Counted from the stretch's first letter, positions 16,789 through 26,592 are shown. The stretch is 64,000 nucleotides of DNA from Owenweeksia sp. (GCA_002695025.1 NZNV01000006.1:79952-143951); one strand, 5' to 3'. Numbers and translations are program-made. The notes: generated by a model from the letters alone, not told the origin.

Positions 16789-17505
16789 TTAAAGAGTGTG
16801 GATAGGTTTACCAGGGCTGGATTTTCGGATCCCTTTGATCAGCAACCAAAGGGTAAGCGAAAATTCTCCCACGATGCTGGGAATAACCACGATCATTTCA
16901 AATATCCCTTTGTGATTAGCATAATTCGCCAAGAGAAACTGCGCGAAACTGTCGATGAGATAACCGAGAGCAGCAATTTGTAAAAGCGGGCCCAAAATCC
17001 ACGGAAAATAACATGATCTGAATACGAGATAACCCAGTATCAGCAAGTGCAGGCCAAAAAACACGAGCCCCAGCAACCAGGTGTAGTTGAAAGCTTTAAG
17101 CAGCATCATTACCTGCGCCTGAATATGGCTTTCGTCAAGTACCTGCAGGTAATCCGCCCCGCTAAGCAGGTGAATAATACCAAATAAATTGAAAATGGCT
17201 ACGGCAAATACGGCCCCATTGACCAATCGCAACCAGGCTGAAAGCATGGCTAAATATTTATGGGTTGGTCGTAACAAAAGGTACAGCGGGTAGGCCATTA
17301 GAACATCGGTAATGATCATGATGATGAAGCCAACCGTGCCTAAACGGAACTGTGAGAGGTTGTTGGTAATATTCTCTGTGGTAGCTACAGCATCTCCGTC
17401 TACCAGCAGACCTTCCAATACAAAGAAGTTGGCAAAAAAACCGGTGCTGAAAATAATCAGGTATCCCAGGCCAGCTATTCTGGCTATATTTTTTAATGAT
17501 CTCAT
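16789..17505 (-). CDS. DUF4386-family membrane protein (copy 2)
   Basis: 238 residues, six hydrophobic segments, same family as the gene at 15928. Near the C-terminus it carries IPSIVGEFSLTLWLLIKGI, matching copy 1. It starts 11 bases after the alcohol dehydrogenase stop, so those two are likely co-transcribed. Function unknown. Confidence 0.86.
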   Translation of the reverse strand: MRSLKNIARIAGLGYLIIFSTGFFANFFVLEGLLVDGDAVATTENITNNLSQFRLGTVGFIIMIITDVLMAYPLYLLLRPTHKYLAMLSAWLRLVNGAVFAVAIFNLFGIIHLLSGADYLQVLDESHIQAQVMMLLKAFNYTWLLGLVFFGLHLLILGYLVFRSCYFPWILGPLLQIAALGYLIDSFAQFLLANYANHKGIFEMIVVIPSIVGEFSLTLWLLIKGIRKSSPGKPIHTL

Positions 17506-17516
17506 TTTTAGTTGTT

Positions 17517-18509
17517 TTATGGTTGAACGTTGATGATAACGTTGCCTTTTTTGTGGCCGGCATCCACATAAGTATGGGCTTCGGCTACTTTTTCCAGGGG
17601 GTACTGACGGTCTATCACGGTTTTGAGGTGTCCCGCTGTAACAATTCGGATCACTTCTTGAAGCATTTCCCGTAGCTCACGATCTGAACGAAGGCCGGTA
17701 GCGGCAAACTTTGCTTTTTTGCGACCAAATCTGGAGGTCCACAGCATTTGAAATAAAAGTGGGAATTGTAAAACCGGGGAAATATACTGGCCCTTTTCAG
17801 TCAGTACCTTTTTGCACTCTTTAAAACTCCTTTTGCCCAGGGTATCGTAGATCACATCATAAGTTTGCCCGGTGGTGGTAAAATCCTGTTTGGTATAGTC
17901 TATTATATGGTGAGCTCCTAAAGATTTTACCAGTCCGATATTCCGGGTGCTGCAAACAGCGGTTACCTCCGCGCCAAAGTATTTGGCCAGCTGAACGGCA
18001 GCTGTCCCCAGGCTTCCCGAGGCACCATTGATCAGTACTTTCTGACCCGGTTTTACTTGTGCTATTTCTTTCAGGAAGTTATACGAGGTAAGATGGCCGT
18101 CCGTAAAGGCAGCAGCTTCAGTATAGCTGATACTGTCAGGTTTTTTAAGGATCACCCCGTTTTCAGGAACAGCCACAAACTCTGCATTGGTACTGAAGCC
18201 AAGGGTGGTCTCACCAAAAACGGCATCTCCTACCACTAAAGAAGAAACCTGGTTTCCCACGGCTTCCACCACACCGGCAAAACCGGTTCCTGGTATAGGA
18301 TGTTTGGGTGTGCGCAACCCGGTAAATAATCTTCCGAAGTAGGGGGTGCCCGTACGCATCATGGTGTCGGCTTTGGTAACAGTGGTAGCGTGTATTTTGA
18401 CCAGAACCTCATTACTTTTTATAGTGGGTGTATTCACATCCTGGAGTTGCAGAACTGCAGGAGAACCATAACCTGTGGCAACTATGGCCTTCATCTTTTT
18501 TGCTTGCAT
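17517..18509 (-). CDS. NAD(P)-dependent alcohol dehydrogenase, quinone-reductase-like (MDR)
   Basis: About 330 residues from the ATG at 18509 (18494 also possible). Medium-chain dehydrogenase/reductase fold: N-terminal GroES-like domain (HPIPGTGFAGVVEAVG), then a Rossmann domain with NGASGSLGTAAVQLAK. The structural and catalytic zinc cysteines of classical alcohol dehydrogenases are absent, so it is closer to zinc-independent quinone oxidoreductases. Pairs with the DUF4386 gene downstream. Substrate unknown. Confidence 0.9.
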   Translation of the reverse strand: MQAKKMKAIVATGYGSPAVLQLQDVNTPTIKSNEVLVKIHATTVTKADTMMRTGTPYFGRLFTGLRTPKHPIPGTGFAGVVEAVGNQVSSLVVGDAVFGETTLGFSTNAEFVAVPENGVILKKPDSISYTEAAAFTDGHLTSYNFLKEIAQVKPGQKVLINGASGSLGTAAVQLAKYFGAEVTAVCSTRNIGLVKSLGAHHIIDYTKQDFTTTGQTYDVIYDTLGKRSFKECKKVLTEKGQYISPVLQFPLLFQMLWTSRFGRKKAKFAATGLRSDRELREMLQEVIRIVTAGHLKTVIDRQYPLEKVAEAHTYVDAGHKKGNVIINVQP

Positions 18510-18670
18510 GTTATTATGAAGTCTTAATGTTTGATATGCCTGTCCTTCAGGCATTGACGAGGCAAAAGAAGGGCGGCAAGCGGATGCGTCCGTTCGGTAT
18601 TGAAAGGAAGGGGTTCGGGATTATAAATACAAACTGAAAAGGCCGGTTTTACGGGCGAAGAAAGGCGGAA

Positions 18671-20464
18671 TCAGGCTTTGCTGGCTTTCAGGAATTCCTT
18701 GGGTGTCATGCCCACTTCCTTTTTGAAGTAAGTGTTGAAAACCGTTTTAGAGTTAAAGCCACTTTCATACGCCAGGCCAATCAGTGAAATGTGGGAGTTG
18801 GAAGGGTTTGTAGCAAGACCTTTAAAAGTCTCTACCCGGTAGTGATTGATAAACTCATTGAAGTTCTTTCCTAGTTTTTCATTCAGCAACCATGAAAGTT
18901 GGTTAGGGTGAATTTGTAACTGCTGGGCCAGGCTGCGTAAGCTAAGTTGCGGGTTGAGAAAGGGTTCTTCCTCGGAGATATGTTGTAAAAGGAGAGCCTG
19001 GTAATCCCTGGCGGTTTGTTCATCCAGTAAGGGCGGTTTTTTACGTGCAAATGTATGCTCCGGTAATATACCGTACATTTTCACCCTGAACTCCTGATAG
19101 CGCGGATCACGCTTCAATGGCCCGGCTAATGGATCACTGAATCCCAGGAGTAGAATGGATGATTTAAGTTCCATAGCTTTTTGAAGCCAGTTAAAGGCCT
19201 CGTCATTTTTGCCCTTTTGGGCATAAGCCTGGAACAGGTAGGAATGCTGCTGGAAGGCCATGGGATTTTGTGACTCTTCGAGGAGTTGATTGAAGGACGT
19301 TTTTACTTGGTTCTCCATGCCTCCAATAATGTGAGCCAGTGCCGTGATGCCCAGCTTATCACCGGGAACGATGATCTCAGCAGGCTGAGCATGGATGAAG
19401 TCCAGTGCTTCCCCGGAACGGTTCAATATCAGCAGGCAATAGCACTTGGTGATGATTGCGGGAATGTTTTTAGGGTTGTGATGGAGGCATTGTTCCAGCA
19501 GGTCCAAAGCATCCTCCACTTTTCCGGTGCGGTATAAGTAATAGGCTTTATAGAAAAGGGTTTCCTGGTTAAGCGGATCTATTTCCAGGGCTTTGCTCAA
19601 ATGCTCCCATGATTTTTGCGTTTCGTCAGCCAGGATGTATAAAAATGACATAAACTGCTGTGCCTCGGGATAGTTAGGCATATATTCCACCGCTTTTAGG
19701 CCGTGCTGAAAGGCCTCCTGGAAATCAGCGTTCGTAAAAAAGGAAATGTTGGCCAGTTGATAATGCGCTCCGGCATGCCGGGGGTTCAGTGCCAGTGCTT
19801 TTTGGGTATAGTCACTGGTTTTTTGCCAGGCCTCTACATAGGGCATAAAGCCGGTAGTGGCCATAAAGCCGTAAGCATCGGCCAGCCCTACATAGGATTC
19901 TACATGATGAGGGTCCAGCGCCAACACTTTTTCCCAGAGGTCTATGGCCATCTCAGCATCCTGCGGGTTCCATTTATTAAAATGATAACGTGCCCGCAAG
20001 GAATATTCGTAAGCATCCAGGTTGTCGGTCTGTTTTTCCACCAGATGGTCACTGATCTCAAAGTGCCCGAATTGTTCCCGGAGCTTATCCGCTATAATCA
20101 GGCTGATCTCATCCTGGGTCTCAAAAATATTTTCCAGTTTGCGGTCCCAGGTCTCAGACCAGAAATGAAAATCCTCTTCGGCTTGTATAAGCTGGGCTGT
20201 AATACGTAGCATGGTCCCTGATACCCGCACACTGCCTTCCAGTATGATAGCCACACCGAGCTGACTGGCCACCTCTTTAAGTGGAAATGATTTATTCTTA
20301 AAATAAAAGGAGGAGGTGCGCGAGGTGACCTTCAGGTTTTCGATCCGCGAAAGTGCGGTAATGATCTCTTCGGTAATTCCGTCACTGAAATACTCGTTCT
20401 CCTTATCGGAACTCATATTTACAAAGGGTAGAACGGCAATGGTATGAGCGGTCATTTTGGTCAA
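18671..20464 (-). CDS. TolB_N/FlgO-TPR-AraC transcriptional regulator
   Basis: 597 residues with three parts. Residues 8-130 are a TolB-like/FlgO domain (IAVLPFVNMSS, YFSDGITEEI, LEGSVRVSG). About 150-450 are TPR repeats (DPHHVESYVGLADAYG, NPRHAGAHYQLANIS, DPLNQETLFYKAYYLY). About 495-597 are an AraC-type double helix-turn-helix (SLRSLAQQLQIHPNQLSWLL, GFNSKTVFNTYFKKEVGMTP). No membrane segment. Likely controls the alcohol dehydrogenase/DUF4386 genes just downstream; signal unknown. In many relatives the N-terminal part is linked to cyclase or HTH output. Confidence 0.88.
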   Translation of the reverse strand: MTKMTAHTIAVLPFVNMSSDKENEYFSDGITEEIITALSRIENLKVTSRTSSFYFKNKSFPLKEVASQLGVAIILEGSVRVSGTMLRITAQLIQAEEDFHFWSETWDRKLENIFETQDEISLIIADKLREQFGHFEISDHLVEKQTDNLDAYEYSLRARYHFNKWNPQDAEMAIDLWEKVLALDPHHVESYVGLADAYGFMATTGFMPYVEAWQKTSDYTQKALALNPRHAGAHYQLANISFFTNADFQEAFQHGLKAVEYMPNYPEAQQFMSFLYILADETQKSWEHLSKALEIDPLNQETLFYKAYYLYRTGKVEDALDLLEQCLHHNPKNIPAIITKCYCLLILNRSGEALDFIHAQPAEIIVPGDKLGITALAHIIGGMENQVKTSFNQLLEESQNPMAFQQHSYLFQAYAQKGKNDEAFNWLQKAMELKSSILLLGFSDPLAGPLKRDPRYQEFRVKMYGILPEHTFARKKPPLLDEQTARDYQALLLQHISEEEPFLNPQLSLRSLAQQLQIHPNQLSWLLNEKLGKNFNEFINHYRVETFKGLATNPSNSHISLIGLAYESGFNSKTVFNTYFKKEVGMTPKEFLKASKA

Positions 20465-20867
20465 TTGAAAAGCAATTCCCTGATGATGAGCGCTTCAAAT
20501 GTATCTATTATTGGGGTAATCAGACCTATTATATGAAGCCGGAAAACAAAAAAAGCAGCCCTGCACTCGTGGGCTGCTTCCTCGTTCTATGAAAGTTTCA
20601 ACAAAATCATACTAAGTACCGGGAATGGACTGTGACGATTCCCGTTGTGCCCCTGTTGAATAGAGCGGAAAAATTTAAAGACTGGCAGAAAGGCATCTGT
20701 AATGCCCTGTTCCGGGTTCTGATGAGACAAATGCAGATGTCTCATGGTGTATGAAAGATAGATGTAGTTTCAGATAGATTGCACTCCTTATTGATTATCT
20801 GAAATACCCGGCTCAAGAACCTGCCTTTCGCCAATCTTTAGGGTTTGTTTGTCATAGGCGTCTCATT
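20465..20867. other. 403-base gene-free region with serial hairpins
   Basis: No credible ORF. At least five inverted repeats lie in a row: 20553-20579 (terminator, listed separately), 20620-20644 (CGGGAAT/ATTCCCG), 20692-20706 (GGCAT/ATGCC), 20722-20745 (ATGAGACA/TGTCTCAT) and 20768-20804 (TTTCAGATA/TATCTGAAA). Transcribed from amtB on the minus strand this would be a highly structured 3' region. Confidence 0.6.
20553..20579 (-). terminator. terminator downstream of amtB
   Basis: Arms AAGCAGCCC / GGGCTGCTT (20553-20561 and 20571-20579), loop of 9. On the minus strand the stem is followed by a T-rich tract, about 290 bases past the amtB stop, leaving a long structured 3' region before it. Confidence 0.85.
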
Positions 20868-22079
20868 TTAAATATATTGTTCATTATGTTGACTGCGGTC
20901 CAGGCCAAATTCTTCGGCCATTTCATCCACGCGAATACTTGTAATAAAATTGGTAAGCCGGTACAGCACTATGGAAGTCACAAAAACAAAGGCTGAAACC
21001 CCTACCAGTGCCACCAGATGTTTCAGGAAGGTTTCCCATTCCCCGTACACCAAACCCACCTCGCGGGCAAAGATGCCGGTGGCCAGCATACCTACCATTC
21101 CGCCAATACCGTGGGAAGGGAATACGTCCAGCGTGTCATCCAATTCGGTTTTTGACTTATAGCGTACGGCACCATAACATATCGTGGAAGCAATAGCGCC
21201 AATCAGCAGGCTTTGTGATATGGTTACAAAGCCCGCTGCCGGAGTAATGGCTACAAGCCCTACCACTGCTCCGATACAGGCGCCTAAAGCTGAAATTTTG
21301 TTTCCCCTCCTTACGTCCAGTAAAACCCATACTACCATGGAAATGGCACTGGCAGTATTGGTAGTGGCAAAGGCCATAGCTGCCTCACCGTTGGCGCTGA
21401 AGGAGGAGCCGGCATTAAAACCGAACCATCCAAACCACAGCATGGCGGTGCCCAGTACTACAAAAGGAATATTTACGGGATTAGACGCTTCACGTTTTTT
21501 ACGCTTGCCCAGTACTAAAGCTCCAGCCAGTGCAGCAATTCCTGCGGACATGTGTACCACGGTGCCTCCGGCATAATCAAGCACTCCCCAGGTACGGAGC
21601 AGCCCTTCCGGGTGCCAGGTCATGTGGCAGAGTGGGGCGTAAATGAATAAGGAGAACAGTAGCAGAAAAATGAGGTAACCGTTGAAATTAACCCGTTCTG
21701 AAAAACTTCCTGAAATAAGAGCCGGGGTGATAATGGCAAACTTCAGTTGGAACATGGCAAAGAGGATGAGGGGCAATCCGGGAGAGAGGGCCGCATGGGT
21801 TGCAGCGTCTACATTGTGAAACATGAAGAAGGTGCGGGGATCGCCTATTATTCCGCCCAGGCTGTTGCCAAAGGCAAGGCTGAAGCCTACCACTACCCAT
21901 ATAATACTTACCGCACCAAGTGCAATAAAACTCTGCAAAATGGTGCTTATGATATTTTTCTTATTTACCATGCCTCCGTAAAAGAAGGAAAGACCGGGGG
22001 TCATGAAAAATACCAGGCAGGTAGCGGCCAGCATCCAGGCTATATCGGCTCCGTTAGGTATGGTCATTTCTTCGATCAT
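20868..22079 (-). CDS. amtB: ammonium transporter
   Basis: 403 residues, about 11 membrane helices, the normal Amt/MEP length. The N-terminus has FFMTPGLSFFYGGMVNKKN. The conserved acid and the twin pore histidines are present: LDYAGGTVVHMSAG and FPSHGIGGMVGML. Imports ammonium at low concentration. No glnB/glnK gene is adjacent, unlike many genomes; the divergent neighbour is an Lrp/AsnC regulator, a plausible nitrogen or amino-acid link. A long structured 3' region follows. Confidence 0.96.
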   Translation of the reverse strand: MIEEMTIPNGADIAWMLAATCLVFFMTPGLSFFYGGMVNKKNIISTILQSFIALGAVSIIWVVVGFSLAFGNSLGGIIGDPRTFFMFHNVDAATHAALSPGLPLILFAMFQLKFAIITPALISGSFSERVNFNGYLIFLLLFSLFIYAPLCHMTWHPEGLLRTWGVLDYAGGTVVHMSAGIAALAGALVLGKRKKREASNPVNIPFVVLGTAMLWFGWFGFNAGSSFSANGEAAMAFATTNTASAISMVVWVLLDVRRGNKISALGACIGAVVGLVAITPAAGFVTISQSLLIGAIASTICYGAVRYKSKTELDDTLDVFPSHGIGGMVGMLATGIFAREVGLVYGEWETFLKHLVALVGVSAFVFVTSIVLYRLTNFITSIRVDEMAEEFGLDRSQHNEQYI

Positions 22080-22120
22080 GGCTTGTAAAGTGTTTTCAAT
22101 ATTTGGATTGAATACATGAA

Positions 22121-22128
22121 CAAAACTA
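22121..22128 (-). promoter_or_regulatory. putative -7 element for amtB
   Basis: CAAAACTA on the plus strand reads TAGTTTTG on the minus strand, matching TANNTTTG, 42 bases before the amtB ATG. The -33 box is not evident. Confidence 0.35.
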
Positions 22129-22171
22129 AATTTCCGCTTAGTATTGGTGAAGAAAATTCAGAACTTTATTT

Positions 22172-22179
22172 ATTTTTGT
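22172..22179 (+). promoter_or_regulatory. putative -7 element for the Lrp/AsnC gene
   Basis: TATTTTTG matches TANNTTTG, 66 bases before the ATG at 22245. An upstream TTG (22145-22147) is a few bases further away than usual. Confidence 0.35.
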
Positions 22180-22244
22180 GAGAATAATTTACTATTGAAT
22201 CGTATTCGTTGATTTATTTTTAATAAACCCTTTATTTTTCAGCT

Positions 22245-22724
22245 ATGGCTTACGAAATCGATAAAATTGACCGCCAGATCCTCACATTATTGATCGAGGA
22301 TGCAAGGATGCCGTACACCGATATTGCCAAAAAGATCAACGTATCCGCAGGAACCGTGCATGGCCGTGTAAAGAAGATGGAGCGCAGAAGGTTGATCACC
22401 GGAGCTACCCTGACTGTAGATTACAATGTAGTGGGTTATAGCTTTACGGCTAATGTGGGTCTTATACTGAGCCGCACCCTGGATTCAGAGAAGGTGATCA
22501 AAGAACTGGTGAAAATACCGGAGATCACTGTGGCTAACCTTTCCACCGGGAAGTTTTCCATTTTCTGTAAGATACGCTGCCGCGATACCAAGCATGCGCG
22601 GGAAGTGATTTTTAAGATCAATAGTATACCTGGGGTCATGCGCACCGAAAGTATGATCAGCCTGGATGAACCTATCAACGATAAAAAACGCCTCTTCCGC
22701 AGTATTTTTGATCTGCCGGATTAG
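22245..22724 (+). CDS. Lrp/AsnC-family transcriptional regulator
   Basis: 159 residues. N-terminal winged helix-turn-helix (IDRQILTLLIEDARMPYTDIAKKI, then VSAGTVHGRVKKME) and C-terminal RAM/ligand domain, the usual two-domain layout and length. Such proteins sense amino acids and act as feast/famine regulators. Divergent from amtB, so amtB is a plausible target, which would tie ammonium uptake to amino-acid status. Ligand not predictable. Confidence 0.94.
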   Translation: MAYEIDKIDRQILTLLIEDARMPYTDIAKKINVSAGTVHGRVKKMERRRLITGATLTVDYNVVGYSFTANVGLILSRTLDSEKVIKELVKIPEITVANLSTGKFSIFCKIRCRDTKHAREVIFKINSIPGVMRTESMISLDEPINDKKRLFRSIFDLPD

Positions 22725-22870
22725 TATTTTCCGCAATAAACGGCTGTTGGTGCTCATCATTGAGCGCTCTATTTTCCCATTCGGGCTCCTCATAGCCTCA
22801 TCCATCTGAAAAACCTTGACGGAAGCGGATATAGCAACTAGGTTCGTGGGTATATTCAAACTATACCTAC

Positions 22871-24682
22871 ATGAAAAAACCAGTCTTCATCACCGTATTA
22901 CTACTGCCCCTTTTATACGCGGGCGCCCAGGATGTTACAAGGTATAAGCGGCTGAGGAAAACAGACAAAGAGCTTAACCAGATACTACAGGATTGGAACG
23001 TGCCGGGCTTTGCCGTAGCGGTGGTAGAAAAGGATAAGATCATCTATTCGGCCGGCTACGGCTACCGTGATTTCGAGAATAAGAAACCGGTTACGGTAAA
23101 TACGCTTTTTCCCATTGGCTCCAGCACCAAGGCCTTTACCGCTACCCTTCTCGGACAATTGGAAGCCCAGGGAGAGCTGGAACTAACGGACCGCCCGGCT
23201 CAATACCTCCCCGGTTTTCACTTTTACAATGAGGGGATGGATCGTGAAATAAGCCTTCTTAAAATACTGAGCCATCAAACGGGCCTGCCCCGTCATGATT
23301 ATTCCTGGTACTACTTTCCTTCCGGATCCAGGGAGGAACTGGTGGAGAGGATTGCCCACCAGGAGCCTACGGCCAAAGTGGGGGAGCAATGGCAGTACAA
23401 TAATTTTATGTATCTGCTGGCTGGTTCGGTGGCCGAACAGCTTAAGGGCAGTAGCTGGGAGGAACAGGTAGATGAACGAATTTTTACGCCTTTGGAGATG
23501 GGTCGCTCCAATACTTCTATTGTGGAGATGGCACAGGATGATGATGCCGCAAAGGGCTATACTGCCCACCTGGACCGCGATCCCGAACGGGTCAATTATT
23601 ATGATATAAAGGGAATGAGCCCGGCCGGTGCCATTAATAGCAGTGTAATGGAAATGTCTCATTGGCTGATGACCTGGATCAATGGAGGTGTCTACCAGGG
23701 GAAAGAAGTGTTCTCATCAGCTTTTTATGAAAGAGCCATCAACCCTCAAATAATGATGGGGGGCAGCCCGGGAGCCAGGCATCCGGATATTCATTTATCA
23801 TCCTACGGCCTGGGTTGGTTTATAACCTCCTACCGAGGACATTACCGGGTGGAACACGGAGGTAATATTGATGGATTTTCCTCCAGCGTGGCCTTTTACC
23901 CCAGTGATAGTATTGGGATAGTAGTGCTGGTCAATGAAAATTACTCTGCCCTGCCGGACATTATCCGGAATACTATTGCGGATAAGCTGTTGGATCTGGA
24001 ACCCGGAAACTGGAGCGAGGAAAGGCTTAAGGGCTACCGCGCTGCCCTGAAAAGCAGCCAGCAGGATACCACGCAAGAAAAAGATATGCTGCGCAAACCG
24101 GGTACCGTGCCCTCACATCCTTTAGAAGCCTTTACCGGAAAGTTTGGTCACCCTGGATACGGCACGCTGGAAATAAAACTGGTGAATGATACATTGCTGG
24201 CTTCCACCTGCTATACCGATATGCAGCTTCGCCACTACCATTATAACGTTTTTGATGTAAGAGTTACCCGTAAGGGAGAAGATACTAACGCTTACGATAG
24301 TGGCCTGAAGTTCAATTTCCAGGTTTCGGAAAGGGGTGAAATAGAATCATTCAGCAGCGGATTGCAGGAAGGTCTGGACCCTATCCGTTTTGATAGAGCG
24401 CCCCTGGAAGAGGCTTTGGAAACCGAGGAAATGATGGCCTATGCCGGTAACTATTCCTTGCACGGGATGGTCTTTAAAATATTCCTGGCCAAGGATTCTG
24501 CCCTGCACATGGAGGTTCCAGGGCAACCGGAATACACCCTGGTTCCGTATAAGGCCGATGAATTTAATATTGAAGGACTTAAGGGATACGGCTTGCGGTT
24601 TATACGCAATGAGGAAAGCCTGATCCATAAGGTTTTGCTAATGCAACCGAATGGTACCTTTGAAGCTGAACGTAAAGACTGA
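22871..24682 (+). CDS. serine hydrolase, class C beta-lactamase/PBP4* fold
   Basis: 603 residues with a signal peptide (1-19). Beta-lactamase-fold motifs: SSTK (S84, K87), YNN (Y176) and HGG (329-331) in place of KTG. C-terminal DUF3471-like and further beta-rich domains cover about 410-600. Such proteins are often DD-peptidases, esterases or peptide hydrolases, and true beta-lactamase activity is not implied. It is 14 bases before a LytS-type kinase gene, so the hydrolase and the two-component system may share a transcript. Confidence 0.9.
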   Translation: MKKPVFITVLLLPLLYAGAQDVTRYKRLRKTDKELNQILQDWNVPGFAVAVVEKDKIIYSAGYGYRDFENKKPVTVNTLFPIGSSTKAFTATLLGQLEAQGELELTDRPAQYLPGFHFYNEGMDREISLLKILSHQTGLPRHDYSWYYFPSGSREELVERIAHQEPTAKVGEQWQYNNFMYLLAGSVAEQLKGSSWEEQVDERIFTPLEMGRSNTSIVEMAQDDDAAKGYTAHLDRDPERVNYYDIKGMSPAGAINSSVMEMSHWLMTWINGGVYQGKEVFSSAFYERAINPQIMMGGSPGARHPDIHLSSYGLGWFITSYRGHYRVEHGGNIDGFSSSVAFYPSDSIGIVVLVNENYSALPDIIRNTIADKLLDLEPGNWSEERLKGYRAALKSSQQDTTQEKDMLRKPGTVPSHPLEAFTGKFGHPGYGTLEIKLVNDTLLASTCYTDMQLRHYHYNVFDVRVTRKGEDTNAYDSGLKFNFQVSERGEIESFSSGLQEGLDPIRFDRAPLEEALETEEMMAYAGNYSLHGMVFKIFLAKDSALHMEVPGQPEYTLVPYKADEFNIEGLKGYGLRFIRNEESLIHKVLLMQPNGTFEAERKD

Positions 24683-24696
24683 TCCTGACAAAGCCT

Positions 24697-25821
24697 ATGG
24701 GCGCTTCGGTTAAACATTCCGATACTTCATTATACCAGCTTTGGCGGGCAGAGAATGGTAAACATCTGCCTGCCATCCTGCTGCTTGCCCTGGGCGTACC
24801 TTTCCTGCTTACCGTGGCGTCATTGGTTATGGGAGACTTTGATGCCGGTTTCCTGGAGGAGTTTTTCTTTTGGATACTGCCCATTGAATTATTCCTGATC
24901 CCGTGCGTTATCGTAAACGCCATTTTCTTTATCCGGTACTTTTGGGATAAGCCCCGTAACCCGGAATGGAAGTCCTTGTCACTTAAAATACTGGGCACCC
25001 TGGTAGGTAGTATCTTGGCCACCACCGTTACCGAGTCCATAGTATATTTAAGAGGTGTAGAGGACGATGACTACATCCAACTGGGTGGAAAACAGCTTTC
25101 ACCGGTATTGACCAATTATATAGAATATACGGTTGTAGCGTTGATAGTAGCGATCCCGATTTTTATTGTGCAGGCCAGGCGCAAGGCCATACTCTTTAAA
25201 CTGAGAGAGCGTGAATTTGAAGTGCAGCGCCTTAACGAGATGAAGACAAAGGCTGAATTATCGGCCCTGCAAGCCAAGATAAATCCCCATTTCCTTTACA
25301 ATGCCCTTAACTCCATATTAAGCCTTATAAGAAGCCAGCCGGAAGAGGCAGAAAAGATGGTGATCAATCTCTCCCGGCTCTTTCGGTATAGCCTGTCCAC
25401 CCAGGAGAGACATGAATGGACCGTAGAGGATGAAATGGAAATGGTGCGCACCTACCTGGAAATCGAGAAGGTGCGATTTTCCGATAAGCTGGAGGTTAAG
25501 GAAGAAATTGAGGAGGCAGCGCGTCACTATTCCATCCCTCGTTTCCTGATTCAGCCACTGATCGAAAATGCCATAAAACACGGTACTTCAAAGGTGAAAC
25601 ACGGCAAATTAACCTTTGAAGCCAGCCGGAATGCAAATGATCTTATCCTCAGGTTTTACGACAATGGCCCTCCCTTCCCGGAAAATTTCGCACAAGGCTA
25701 TGGCCTGCAAAGCACGTATGAAAAACTGGAGCTCTTGTTCAAAGGGCAGTATGACATTACTTTCCATAATGGTGAAAACAAGTATGTACAAATCCACCTG
25801 AAAAAAGAAGAAAATGCCTGA
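24697..25821 (+). CDS. LytS/YehU-type sensor histidine kinase
   Basis: 374 residues. Four membrane segments in the first 160 residues and no large external loop. Then a coiled linker and the His_kinase (LytS) domain: phospho-acceptor histidine in KINPHFLYNALNSI (H198), N-box in FLIQPLIENAIKHG, ATP lid GYGLQSTYEKL. Phosphorylates the LytTR regulator whose gene overlaps it by 8 bases. The signal is unknown; the membrane domain suggests a lipid-soluble or membrane cue. Confidence 0.94.
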   Translation: MGASVKHSDTSLYQLWRAENGKHLPAILLLALGVPFLLTVASLVMGDFDAGFLEEFFFWILPIELFLIPCVIVNAIFFIRYFWDKPRNPEWKSLSLKILGTLVGSILATTVTESIVYLRGVEDDDYIQLGGKQLSPVLTNYIEYTVVALIVAIPIFIVQARRKAILFKLREREFEVQRLNEMKTKAELSALQAKINPHFLYNALNSILSLIRSQPEEAEKMVINLSRLFRYSLSTQERHEWTVEDEMEMVRTYLEIEKVRFSDKLEVKEEIEEAARHYSIPRFLIQPLIENAIKHGTSKVKHGKLTFEASRNANDLILRFYDNGPPFPENFAQGYGLQSTYEKLELLFKGQYDITFHNGENKYVQIHLKKEENA

Positions 25822-26587
25822 ACCGTATAAAACCCTGATCATAGAGGATGAGGAGCCGGCCCGCGAGCGCCTGAAAAGACTTTTGGCACATACAGATGAT
25901 GTGAAACTTATAGGTGAGGCGGGTGATGGCGAGGAGGGATTAAAGCTGATTGAGGGGCTACGCCCGGATCTGGTATTCCTGGACATTGAAATGCCGGTTT
26001 ACAATGCCTTTGAAATGCTGAACCGGGTTAAGCACATGCCCTTGATCATCTTTATCACGGCTTATGATCAGTTTGCCCTGAAGGCCTTTGAGGAAAATTC
26101 AGTGGATTACCTGCTTAAACCGGTGGAAGAGGAAAGGCTGCATAAGGCTCTGGGTAAACTCCAATCCCTGAAGGCACGTGGAGAGGGTGGTGCATCCTGG
26201 AAAAAACAGTTGCAGGATATGTTGCTACAGTTGAAAAAGCCCCAAAAGGTGAACGCTCTAAGTGTGCAAAAAGGGGAGGTTATAAGGCTGGTACGTACGG
26301 CAGATATCACCCACCTGGAGGCGGAAGATAAGTACGTGTGTATTTATGATATTGGTGGAGAAAAACACCTTACCGGCCATAGCCTTGCTGGCTTGAAAGA
26401 ACAACTGGGAGAGGCTTTTCTCCAAATACACCGTTCCTGCATCATTAATACCGATCATATAACCGAGATCAGCAAGAGTTTTAAAGGCCGTTTGCACTTT
26501 ACCCTTGGCGGAAAGGCCGGAAAAAAATGGACGGTCAGTTCAGGGGTTACCTACTCCAAAGCTTTACGGGAACACTTTAACATCTGA
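25814..26587 (+). CDS. LytTR-family response regulator
   Basis: 257 residues. Receiver domain 1-125 with the phospho-acceptor aspartate in LVFLDIEMP (D57) and the lysine in YLLKPVE. The LytTR DNA-binding domain covers about 150-257 (THLEAEDKYVCIYD, LQIHRSCIINTDHI). Overlaps the kinase gene and forms a classic Bacteroidota LytS/LytTR pair. Targets unknown; the co-located serine hydrolase is one candidate. Its stop lies 5 bases from the stop of the convergent KAS III gene. Confidence 0.95.
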   Translation: MPEPYKTLIIEDEEPARERLKRLLAHTDDVKLIGEAGDGEEGLKLIEGLRPDLVFLDIEMPVYNAFEMLNRVKHMPLIIFITAYDQFALKAFEENSVDYLLKPVEEERLHKALGKLQSLKARGEGGASWKKQLQDMLLQLKKPQKVNALSVQKGEVIRLVRTADITHLEAEDKYVCIYDIGGEKHLTGHSLAGLKEQLGEAFLQIHRSCIINTDHITEISKSFKGRLHFTLGGKAGKKWTVSSGVTYSKALREHFNI

Positions 26588-26592
26588 AAGCT

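Noticed and set aside
22871..24682. beta-lactamase resistance gene
   Set aside because: HGG replaces KTG and large extra domains follow; many such serine hydrolases are not beta-lactamases.
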